Positions 37,301 through 43,577 of a stretch of DNA of 64,000 bases are shown here, in pieces (the first letter of the stretch is position 1; each line of letters starts with the position of its first letter). Origin of the DNA: an uncultured Bacteroidota bacterium (GTDB lineage Bacteria; Bacteroidota; Bacteroidia; Chitinophagales; Chitinophagaceae). The stretch lies in contig CAIRYK010000041.1 in NCBI GenBank assembly GCA_903882805.1, positions 28,757 through 92,756 on the forward strand. The letters run 5' to 3'. The position numbers and the translations under genes were made by a program. The notes beneath the pieces were generated by a model. The model was not told the DNA's origin and searched no databases. It saw only the letters and a program-made list of their open reading frames with translations.

Positions 37301-40300
37301 ATTTGTGTTGGCCAAACATCCATACTCACATCGGCTACTCCGGGCGTTACCTGGAGCAGTAGCAGCTTGCCTGTTGCGTCCGTAGGTTCTTCTTCGGGCG
37401 TTGTTACTGGTGTGTCTGCTGGTACTACGATAATTACTTGCACAGGTGCATCCGGTTGTTATACTACCACAACCGTTACGATTGTGCCCGTGCCTACCGC
37501 TATAACCGGTGTGTTTAATGTTTGTGTTGGCGCAACTACAAGACTTGCGGATGCAGTGCCCGGCGGCGTATGGAGCACAGGTAATACTGCGATAGCAACC
37601 ATAGGCTCAGGCACTGGTATACTTACTGGTGTATCGTCAGGTACTGTGCTGGTTTATTATACTTTAGGTTCTGGCTGTATGGCCATGGCGTCTGTAATCG
37701 TTAATCCAAACTCGCCAATTAATGGTCCGTCAGTAGTTTGTGAACGTCAGTCAATAACACTATCAGATACAACTGAAGGCGGCGTATGGAGCAGTACCAA
37801 TCTTGCGGCAGCTACAATTACGCCAACTGGCGATACTACAGCAAGCGTATATGGAGTAGGCGCCGGACTCACCGTCATTTCCTATTCATTACCTACAGGG
37901 TGCACCGTTACGAAAATTATTCGCGTGCTTCCTTCGCCTCCACCGGTTACTGGTCCATCGCAGGTTTGTGTTGGCGCTACAATTACTTTGGGCAATCCGG
38001 TATTTGGCGGAACATGGACGAGCAGCGCTACCACAGTTGCAACTGTAGGCTTGTCATCGGGCATAGTAACCGGCGTAATTCCTGGATCAGCAATTATCAG
38101 CTATACCCTTGGCGGTTGTCCTGCTACACGTGTAATTACAGTTAATCCATTGCCTGATCCTATATCTGGACCAACTAACGTATGTATAGGTACTACTGCA
38201 ATGCTTACCGACGCTATACCAGGCGGCACATGGCGCAGCAGTAGCACAGGCGTAGCTACTGTAGGCTTGGGTACTGGCTTGGTTACCGGAGTTACTGCTG
38301 GTTCGGCAACTATTAGTTATATATTGGGTACCGGTTGTGTTGCCACAACTATCATAAATGTAAATCCGCCTCCTGCGCCTATAGCCGGTAGCGCTAACAT
38401 TTGCATAGGTCTTACCGGATTGCTGACAGATGCAACACCAGGCGGCAGTTGGACAAGTAGCGACCCATTGGTGGCGCCTGTTGATTTTACAACCGGTGTT
38501 GTAACGGGCTTAGCTTTAGGCACTGCAACAATTACTTATACTATTGGCACTGGTTGTTTTGTTACCAGAATGGTAACTGTAAACACATTACCGCCCGGCA
38601 CTACCGGACCGAGCAATGTATGCGTCGGTCAGTCTATAACGCTTAGCGATGCGGCCCCCGGTGGTAGCTGGCAGAGTGGCGACCTTACCATTGCTACAGT
38701 TGGTAGTACTACAGGTATTGTAACCGGCGTAGCATCAGGCTTTGTTCCTATAACCTATACATTGGGTACGGGATGTAACGCTATAGCCTACATAACTGTC
38801 GATCCATTGCCTTCTGCTATAGTAGGTGTAACTCAGGTATGCGAGGGCGCAACTACTAATCTATATTCGGCCACGCCATTTGGCGGTTGGGGTAGTAGCA
38901 ATACTGCTGTAGCAACAGTTGATGCTGGTAGCGGTCTGGTAACAGGCGTTCGCAGAGGTACGGCAACAATTACTTACAGCGTAGGTTGCTATGTAACGAC
39001 TACAGTGACTGTGAATCCGATGCCTACGGCTATAACTGGCAATACTAACGTATGTATAGGTACAACTTCATTGTTGCGCAACGGTGAACCTGGCGGAACA
39101 TGGAGCAGTACCAATACGGCTTCAGCGCCTGTTGGCACATACAGTGGTGTAGTAACCGGTTTGGCATTAGGTAGTTCTGTAATTACCTATTCATTGGGAG
39201 CTGGCTGCGCTGTAGCAACAACAGTTAGCGTACTGCCGCTACCTCAAGTATATACAATAACTGGGGGCGGCGCATATTGTGCCGGCGGCACAGGAGTGTC
39301 TATTGGCTTGAGCGGTTCTAATGTGGGCGTTAACTACCTACTTTATATTGGTTCTACAGCCACTGGTACGTTTGCGGGTACAGGAAGTCCACTCGACTTT
39401 GGTTTGCAGACAGTAGGAGGAACCTATCATGTGGTAGCGATTAGTTCTATTACTTCTTGCCGTAATACTATGGCTGGCACAGTAGCGGTAATTGTAAATC
39501 CAACCGTTGCGCCTTCTGTGGCAGTAACCTCTTCTGTTGGAGATACTATTTGTGCAGGTACTTCAACCACATTTACAGCTGTACCAACAAATGGCGGTAC
39601 ATCGCCTACCTATGTGTGGACGGTAAACGGTGTGACTGTGGGCGCTGGCAATAGCTACACATTTATACCTGCCAACGCAGATGTAGTGAAAGTGGTATTG
39701 ACAAGCAATGCACTATGCGCCGTGCCAGATACAGCAAGTCGTGCAAAAACACTTAATGTAAGCGCAAACCAGCTACCATTGGTGAGCATTATTTCATCGC
39801 CGGGCGATACTGTTTGTAAAGGCATGGCTATATCGCTTACGGCAGCCCCCATCTATGGTGGTTTCAGCCCATCAATTGTTTGGCGCAAATTTGGCTTGAA
39901 TGTCAGCGCCGGGCCAACATATTCCTATATACCCAATGATGGCGATATTATATCTTGCTTCATGACTAGCTCTTACCCTTGCTTGCTACAGGATACAGTA
40001 ACTGGCAATTTGCTAATAAAGGTTGTGGAGCCCACTTTGCCGAACGTTGTGGTAACAGCTAGCCCGAGTGCGCATGTGGGCAAGGGAAAAACCGTAACAC
40101 TTACTGCAAACGTAACAGATGCCGGGCTTCACCCAACCTACCAATGGTTGAAGAACGGGGTTCCAATACCAGGGGCTACAAACATTGTGTACAGCAGCAA
40201 TGCGTTCGATACAGCGTTCCAGGATTCGATAACCTGCATGGTTACCAGCAGCGGCGTTTGTCCGGTGAGTGGTTTTGGTTGGATCTATATTTTAGTAAGC

Positions 40301-40594
40301 GATGTAGGCGTAAATTCTGTGGCCGGTTTGTATAACAACCTGATGTTGTTGCCTAATCCCAACAGCGGTCAGTTTACACTGAAAGGTACAATAGATGCAG
40401 GCGCAGCAACTGCGATAAATGTGGAAGTAACTAACATGATGGGTCAGACTATTTATAGTTCAGTAACAAAAACACAAAACGGAAGGGTAGACGAACGTAT
40501 AAGTCTACCTGAAGGATTGGCTAATGGCATGTATCTGTTGCATCTGAAATCAGATAGCGGAACAGGCGTTTTCCACTTTGTGGTGAAACAATAG
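31322..40594 (+). CDS. Giant T9SS-exported repeat adhesin B (3090 aa)
   Basis: ATG start with a clean signal peptide (KRSLFFLLVILLLTGGVNAQ). Residues about 22-235 are an L-type-lectin-like beta sandwich (FTVDFDYKI, GDGIGFYFLNP, ALTMDTWDNDGDG with likely Ca2+-binding acids, RLYVNGS). Then come 33 Big_2-like repeats of about 73 residues (242 to about 2642), one 89-residue type B repeat, about three Ig-like units (about 2730-2995) and a T9SS type A sorting domain (LLPNPNSGQFTLKG, MMGQTIYS). Most repeats carry two Cys, one near the start (VCVG) and one near the end (TGC), placed to pair within a repeat. At about 9.3 kb it is the largest gene in the window. Likely a long surface stalk with a glycan-binding head; function inferred. 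Confidence 0.9.
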   Translation: MKRSLFFLLVILLLTGGVNAQTTLSLSGYPIVTTGWVMGGTGSAFAVDSMIELTRNSPSQNGYIYYNSAMNVTACGQFTVDFDYKISNSGGCGNGDGIGFYFLNPMTGFTGGGGLGFPTPMTGLALTMDTWDNDGDGRNPEYELLGYTSPTVYSEGSGFRVPGTAILASQTYMVDASWHHVRISYNAGTIRLYVNGSTSPNMTGTFPITTAGYFGFSAGTGCAYNIQMVKSVSIVANTISAILGPTTICQGSTVLMSDSSTGGTWASSNTAVATIGSTTGSMTGVSIGTSTITYSYGTGCSATTTVNVVVPPSPISGTTTFCRGTTSTLTDPTTGGTWTSSSTAVATVGSTTGVVTGVTAGTATITYSTGGSCYVTTSVNIIPSPGPITGLTTVCTGANITLGNTVTGGLWTSGSTGVATVGSSSGIVTGVTSGTAIITYSFSGMCSATTTITVNPSPAPISGVLYVCEGSTTTLSDGTSGGTWTSSNITIATVGSTTGVVAGVAAGTANITYSLSTGCRTISNLTVNPLPSIITGLSSVCVAATMTLTDGTPGGIWSSSNTGVATVGSLSGIVTGVSASTVTITYTIATGCYVTTNILVQPIPAPITGTTNACLGFSTTLADITAFGAWSSSDGTIASIDPATGVVSGLYAGTVTITYTLPTGCFITIPFTVNPAPDPITGVTSICFGSTTTLTDAGGGTWTSSNTAVAPVGSTSGIVSGLSVGSATITYRLPTGCYTTTPMTVNPLPGPISGPTRLCVGSTGTLTNSGGGTWSSSNTAVAPVVTSLGLVTGSSAGTATITYWLSTGCTSTITVTVIPVPSAISGPSSVCVGGTMTLTDAVPGGTWSSNRIAVATVGSTTGIVSGITAGTATISYSIMPTCFVTKTISVTPAPSPIAGTTSMCVGGTTTLFDPTPGGTWSSSDVLVATVGSLSATVVGVAAGTATITYATGPSCFAVRIVTVNPTPTAITGPTSLCAGDVITLGNSVSGGIWTSNNTAIATIGSTTGILNGVLAGTSVITYNLGLGCFKTSTITVTPMPGAITGSTNICVGLTTTLSNSVSGGTWTSLYPLVAPVGGTSGVVTGVALGTSIITYQLPTGCFVTTTVTVNPAPGPITGPTTVCSGNTITLIDGITGGSWSSSNMAVGTIGSTSGVFTGVAAGTSTITYSLGLGCIVTTPVTVYTSPTPISGATALCVGATIPLGNGVPGGTWVSSNTGVATIGSTSGSLFGVSLGTSVITYRLPGGCLATTTITVSPTPGPILGSATVCVGGFATYTNIVSGGLWTNSGTAMTIGSVSGIATGVAVGTSVITYSLGSGCTAFRTVSVIAGPAPITGATSVCIASTTIFTDLTIGGTWLSSDNSIATVGSSSGVVSGVAAGSATITYTAPTGCFVTKSITVNPIPGAITGTMSMCVGACNILSNSVPGGVWSSSSTGVATVGSSSGNVCGVTAGTATITYMLGAGCIATTVVTITPTPAPIGGIPVTGVGSTTTLTNTVSGGIWTCSDISIATVGSLTGIVTGVSLGTATITYTIGGCLTTRTITVTSAPTPIGGPGVVCTGTCTTLTNGVGGGVWTSTNPAVATIGSSTGLICGVTVGTTVITYSLGFGLTVSRTVTVGLSPLPIAGPSVVCEGQNITETDPTPGGTWTSSAITIATVGLTTGIVRGVAAGVVTITYNLGSCYSLKTVTVNAAPAAITGATNVCVRSTTTLGNTVVGGVWISSNTGVATIGSASGIVTGVAAGTSIISYIIGGTCAVGTVVTVNPIAPIAGPSAVCVGYTITLTDATPSGTWASSDAAIATVDVGSGIVSGIAAGTAIITYTLATGCSDTQLVTVNPVPTVISGPASVCVASNITLTNGITGGSWASSSTGIAVIGSASGIISGVSAGVVTITYTIAAGCRVTTNVTVNPLPLPIGGPAGGCVAADILLTDLTPGGVWTSGDPLIATIGSTTGLVTGVNPGTSLITYTLPTGCSITMPISINAIPSAIVGVTRICVGQTSILTSATPGVTWSSSSLPVASVGSSSGVVTGVSAGTTIITCTGASGCYTTTTVTIVPVPTAITGVFNVCVGATTRLADAVPGGVWSTGNTAIATIGSGTGILTGVSSGTVLVYYTLGSGCMAMASVIVNPNSPINGPSVVCERQSITLSDTTEGGVWSSTNLAAATITPTGDTTASVYGVGAGLTVISYSLPTGCTVTKIIRVLPSPPPVTGPSQVCVGATITLGNPVFGGTWTSSATTVATVGLSSGIVTGVIPGSAIISYTLGGCPATRVITVNPLPDPISGPTNVCIGTTAMLTDAIPGGTWRSSSTGVATVGLGTGLVTGVTAGSATISYILGTGCVATTIINVNPPPAPIAGSANICIGLTGLLTDATPGGSWTSSDPLVAPVDFTTGVVTGLALGTATITYTIGTGCFVTRMVTVNTLPPGTTGPSNVCVGQSITLSDAAPGGSWQSGDLTIATVGSTTGIVTGVASGFVPITYTLGTGCNAIAYITVDPLPSAIVGVTQVCEGATTNLYSATPFGGWGSSNTAVATVDAGSGLVTGVRRGTATITYSVGCYVTTTVTVNPMPTAITGNTNVCIGTTSLLRNGEPGGTWSSTNTASAPVGTYSGVVTGLALGSSVITYSLGAGCAVATTVSVLPLPQVYTITGGGAYCAGGTGVSIGLSGSNVGVNYLLYIGSTATGTFAGTGSPLDFGLQTVGGTYHVVAISSITSCRNTMAGTVAVIVNPTVAPSVAVTSSVGDTICAGTSTTFTAVPTNGGTSPTYVWTVNGVTVGAGNSYTFIPANADVVKVVLTSNALCAVPDTASRAKTLNVSANQLPLVSIISSPGDTVCKGMAISLTAAPIYGGFSPSIVWRKFGLNVSAGPTYSYIPNDGDIISCFMTSSYPCLLQDTVTGNLLIKVVEPTLPNVVVTASPSAHVGKGKTVTLTANVTDAGLHPTYQWLKNGVPIPGATNIVYSSNAFDTAFQDSITCMVTSSGVCPVSGFGWIYILVSDVGVNSVAGLYNNLMLLPNPNSGQFTLKGTIDAGAATAINVEVTNMMGQTIYSSVTKTQNGRVDERISLPEGLANGMYLLHLKSDSGTGVFHFVVKQ
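32045..39249 (+). repeat. Array of 33 coding Big_2-like repeats, about 219 bp each, in adhesin B
   Basis: I counted 33 consecutive units, each starting with I-S/T/A-G and containing GGTWSSSNTAVATVG, TGVVTGV, AGTATITY and TGC-type segments. Unit length varies between about 70 and 76 residues. Synonymous codons differ widely between units, so the DNA copies are not near-identical. Confidence 0.92.
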
Positions 40595-40617
40595 ACAATT
40601 TATACCGATGCAAAAAG

Positions 40618-40664
40618 CAAAACAGGGGCTGTCTCAACAATGGAGACGCCCCTGTTTTGTTTTT
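40618..40664 (+). terminator. Intrinsic terminator after adhesin B
   Basis: A 12-bp outer stem (40618-40629 with 40648-40659) and, past one bulged base, a 5-bp inner stem (40631-40635 with 40643-40647) are followed by a T run. Confidence 0.85.
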
Positions 40665-40777
40665 GTAAGGAAGGTAAATTGGTAATGTCAGCAGACGGAT
40701 TGACGTGAACATATCTATCCGGCGATGAACGTCGACTTTTGGCTCGAGTAGGACCATGTATCTGTAAAAACAGAATG

Positions 40778-41170
40778 CTAATGTTGTTTTAGCCAATCAA
40801 TTGCTTCCTTTTGGTTGGTGAAACTTCTCATGGGTATAGGTGGTTTTTTAAAACCAAACACCATATTCATAATCAATTTTGATAAGCCAGAGTTGGCAAC
40901 CATAGCCATAGCCGAATAGATTTTGGGAACTTGTTCGGCAGAGAACTGTCTTGTTCGTTTATCGGGCACCGGCGAATTGGTAAGATAGATCAACAAAGGC
41001 ACGGGTTTGTTTTTGGTGATATTCTTAATCAGCGCCACATTAGTGGTAATATTATCGACCGTACGCGTTGTGTGTTTTGATAAAGACACAAGAAATCCGT
41101 TATCATCAAACCAGTATCTTGCTATTTCGCTTTCGTAGGTCGGTCTATCTGTAGGTATTTCGGGCGTCAT
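40778..41170 (-). CDS. STAS-like (DUF7793-type) small protein
   Basis: About 130 aa from the ATG at 41168-41170; a 15-residue longer reading would use a TTG. The pattern (ARYWFDDNGFLVSLSKH, then PLLIYLTNSPVPDKRTRQFS, then SKLIMNMVFGFKKPPIPMRSFTNQKEAIDWLKQ) is one I recognise from small Bacteroidota proteins with a STAS-like alpha/beta fold. Their role is unknown; a regulatory, anti-anti-sigma-like binding role is only suggested by fold. It lies 107 bp downstream of a lipoprotein gene on the same strand. Confidence 0.65.
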   Translation of the reverse strand: MTPEIPTDRPTYESEIARYWFDDNGFLVSLSKHTTRTVDNITTNVALIKNITKNKPVPLLIYLTNSPVPDKRTRQFSAEQVPKIYSAMAMVANSGLSKLIMNMVFGFKKPPIPMRSFTNQKEAIDWLKQH

Positions 41171-41277
41171 ATCGTTTACTTGCAGGTAGTTAAAGAAAAG
41201 AATAGGAACTGCCAATTCGCGCCCGTTTAGTTTATTTTGGGCGAGATGGAACTAAATGTTATGAAAATTGGGATTTA

Positions 41278-42270
41278 TTAATTGCGCTTCACAAAACCAA
41301 AATAGGGTGGGTTGGTATTCGGCACAGGTTGTTGGTTGAACGCCCGGTAAATGATGCTCTTGTTGTTTTTGTTCATACCCGTGAATATTTCACCAAGACG
41401 TTGATGAAATTCATTATTCTCGGCTTTTAATTTATTTGTGTCGTTTACAGGTATGGTAGACAAATACATGATCATAGGCGTTAGCCCCCCTTCCATAAAT
41501 TCGTAGTGTATATTGAATACCTGTGGTTTTGTGCTTAGTTGTTTTATCGTATACGGAAGTTCGTATTTTTCTTTTAGCTCCTTACCCAGCGAATCGGCAA
41601 AACTGTTTATCTGATTGGCAATGTCATAGCTCATATAGGCGCCGCTTGGGTTAGCGCAATGTGTGGAAAACCACATTGTGTTGATGGCATCTACAAAATC
41701 GCCGCTGTCGCGATATACACGGGCGGCTTTATAAAAGTCGATAGCATTTTTACCATTAATGGAATAGTCTTCTCCTCTAATAATGTTGAGTTTCCACTTG
41801 CCATCGTAATTACCCCATGCAAGCGTCAGCATTATTTCGTTGGTCGAGTCTTTTGAGGTAAGTAGGGCTATATAGGTTTGCTTATTGGGCGATTTGAACC
41901 TGAATTTATATGCGTTATCACCCATGCCGCCAGCAATATTTATGGGCGAATCAAGTATTGGATTTTCAACATAAAATTCATCGAATACCTTATACCCCTT
42001 ATCTTTTAGCGATTTCGCCATTTGAGGTATAAAAGTTTGCGTGAAATCGGCGCTGATTGAATGAGATAACGTATCGGAAAACATATCGCTCAACGAGGAA
42101 TATTCGTTGTTTGCCAGGTAGCCGTAGGCTTGCTTATTAAGCTTTGCTAATTCACCGCTTATGTTTTTGTCTATATCTTTATTGTGCTGCAGTTTGAATT
42201 TTGAAACAGAATGACTACAGCCAATGGATAAATTGAGGGCGATAAGTAGCGGAAAATAGCTAAGTTTCAT
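41278..42270 (-). CDS. Predicted lipoprotein of unknown function
   Basis: 330 aa. The N-terminus (KLSYFPLLIALNLSIGC) is a lipoprotein signal with a good lipobox (SIGC). The mature part is mixed alpha/beta without a domain I recognise. It contains LAKLNKQAYGYLANNEYSSLSDMFSDTL, reminiscent of small NTF2-like or DUF3887-type N-termini, and a tetratricopeptide-like stretch (AIDFYKAARVYRDSGDFVDAI). It is expected at the inner face of the outer membrane or on the surface. It may be co-transcribed with the STAS-like gene downstream. Confidence 0.6.
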   Translation of the reverse strand: MKLSYFPLLIALNLSIGCSHSVSKFKLQHNKDIDKNISGELAKLNKQAYGYLANNEYSSLSDMFSDTLSHSISADFTQTFIPQMAKSLKDKGYKVFDEFYVENPILDSPINIAGGMGDNAYKFRFKSPNKQTYIALLTSKDSTNEIMLTLAWGNYDGKWKLNIIRGEDYSINGKNAIDFYKAARVYRDSGDFVDAINTMWFSTHCANPSGAYMSYDIANQINSFADSLGKELKEKYELPYTIKQLSTKPQVFNIHYEFMEGGLTPMIMYLSTIPVNDTNKLKAENNEFHQRLGEIFTGMNKNNKSIIYRAFNQQPVPNTNPPYFGFVKRN

Positions 42271-42434
42271 TGTTTTACTTTTTTAATGGTAAGGTAGAAC
42301 ACAAATGCTAAATGAGCCTTTTTATTTTTTATGCAGGCTTTACAACTGTGCTATTTTCGCATGGTTGGTATATATTGCAATGTACTTGTTTGCTCAAATA
42401 CGTAATATACTTCAAAGGTTAACAGGATTGGTTT

Positions 42435-43460
42435 ATGATACGAGCTAAAAAAATATTGACAAACGAATCCTGGCTGGTATTCATGTTCTGCATTGCTGTC
42501 GTTGCCGGACCGGCTATAGGTGTTCTTTTTCAATTTGATCTTACCCATTTCCCTGATGCTAAAACTTATCTCGGGTTGGCTAACTTCGAATTTGATCAGA
42601 ATCCAGTTAGGCGATACCGACTGATTGTACCGATGGGTGCGAGGGTATTAAATGTACTTATGGGCGGCGTTTTTAAACAGCTTAAGCCGTCTTATTTTAC
42701 AGCTGATTTTTCACTAGCTTTTGCTTTTTTTGTTGTTAATACCATACTCACAGCATGGTTTGGTTTACTTACTTATAAATACATAAAGACTTTTAGTGTT
42801 GGTACTATTGCAGCTATTGTTGGCCTGTTATCGCTACTAACCTGCAGATATACTATTTACACAGCAGCGCTTCCGCTTGTCGATTCACTTTTTTGTGTAG
42901 TGATTGCGGCAACTCTTTTGTCCCTCCGGCGTTCGGACATTAGGATGCAAATAGCGCTCCTTTTGATAGGCCCTTTTGTAAAGGAATCTTTTATATTCGT
43001 TGCGCCGCTAATATTGCTTTATGGATCAGGTCCTAAGTGGAAATTGTTTATATGGTTTTTTTGTTCAGGGTTGGTAGTTTTTAGCTATCGTTTCGGATAC
43101 GATTGTCTTGCTCACAACCCGGTATCGAGCAGTATCACAGCCGATCTTCACCATTTATATAATCTCAGAAGAACATTTTTTAAAGTGTTTAGCATACATT
43201 CGGTTTTCCTTATCATTATGATTGTTGGCGTATGGGTGGCGGCGCCTGGCGCTGTTTTTTTATCAGATAAGCGTGCTATTAAAGTTTTTTGGCAAAGGAT
43301 TGATCAACCAATGCTTGCTCTTTTGGTTTCTGTGCTCGTTCAAGCCTTATTATCGGGATCGGTAGAGCGTATGTTTTATTTGGCAATGCCGGTTATTGTT
43401 GTTGTTATTGCTATGTCGGCGCAAGCGCTATTACAGCGCTTTGCTGAAAGCAGGCAGTAG
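42435..43460 (+). CDS. Polytopic membrane protein of unknown function
   Basis: 341 aa with about eight or nine hydrophobic segments. The first loop (FDLTHFPDAKTYLGLANFEF then PVRRYRLIVPMGARVL) has an acidic residue and a basic patch, arranged like the first extracytoplasmic loop of GT-C-type or EpsG-like membrane glycosyltransferases; that comparison is weak. It has no signal peptidase site and no soluble domain. Its neighbours do not clarify its role: a divergent lipoprotein gene on one side, a hybrid sensor kinase gene on the other. Confidence 0.55.
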   Translation: MIRAKKILTNESWLVFMFCIAVVAGPAIGVLFQFDLTHFPDAKTYLGLANFEFDQNPVRRYRLIVPMGARVLNVLMGGVFKQLKPSYFTADFSLAFAFFVVNTILTAWFGLLTYKYIKTFSVGTIAAIVGLLSLLTCRYTIYTAALPLVDSLFCVVIAATLLSLRRSDIRMQIALLLIGPFVKESFIFVAPLILLYGSGPKWKLFIWFFCSGLVVFSYRFGYDCLAHNPVSSSITADLHHLYNLRRTFFKVFSIHSVFLIIMIVGVWVAAPGAVFLSDKRAIKVFWQRIDQPMLALLVSVLVQALLSGSVERMFYLAMPVIVVVIAMSAQALLQRFAESRQ

Positions 43461-43542
43461 CCTGCTGCTATCCAATCTTTGGGCGCATATGGTTTGTTTA
43501 TTAGGGTTTTATAGATAATTAATGTTAGGAGGATGTGTGATT

Positions 43543-43577
43543 TTTCGTACATTGACACCAGAAATTTCGCACATTGA
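43543..43577 (+). promoter_or_regulatory. Direct repeat over the start of the hybrid sensor gene, possible autoregulatory site
   Basis: TTTCGTACATTGA (43543-43555) and TTTCGCACATTGA (43565-43577) match at 12 of 13 bases. They are 22 bp apart start to start, about two DNA turns. The second copy includes the TTG start codon. AraC-type regulators often bind such spaced direct repeats. Binding here is inference. Confidence 0.35.

Noticed and set aside
31873..38523. Many 60-90-codon minus-strand frames repeated at the period of the adhesin repeats.
   Set aside because: They are shadows of the repetitive coding strand, with similar sequences because the repeats are similar.
32045..39249. Regular repetition that might suggest a CRISPR array.
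   Set aside because: The period is about 219 bp, the units are coding, and there are no short identical repeats with unique spacers.
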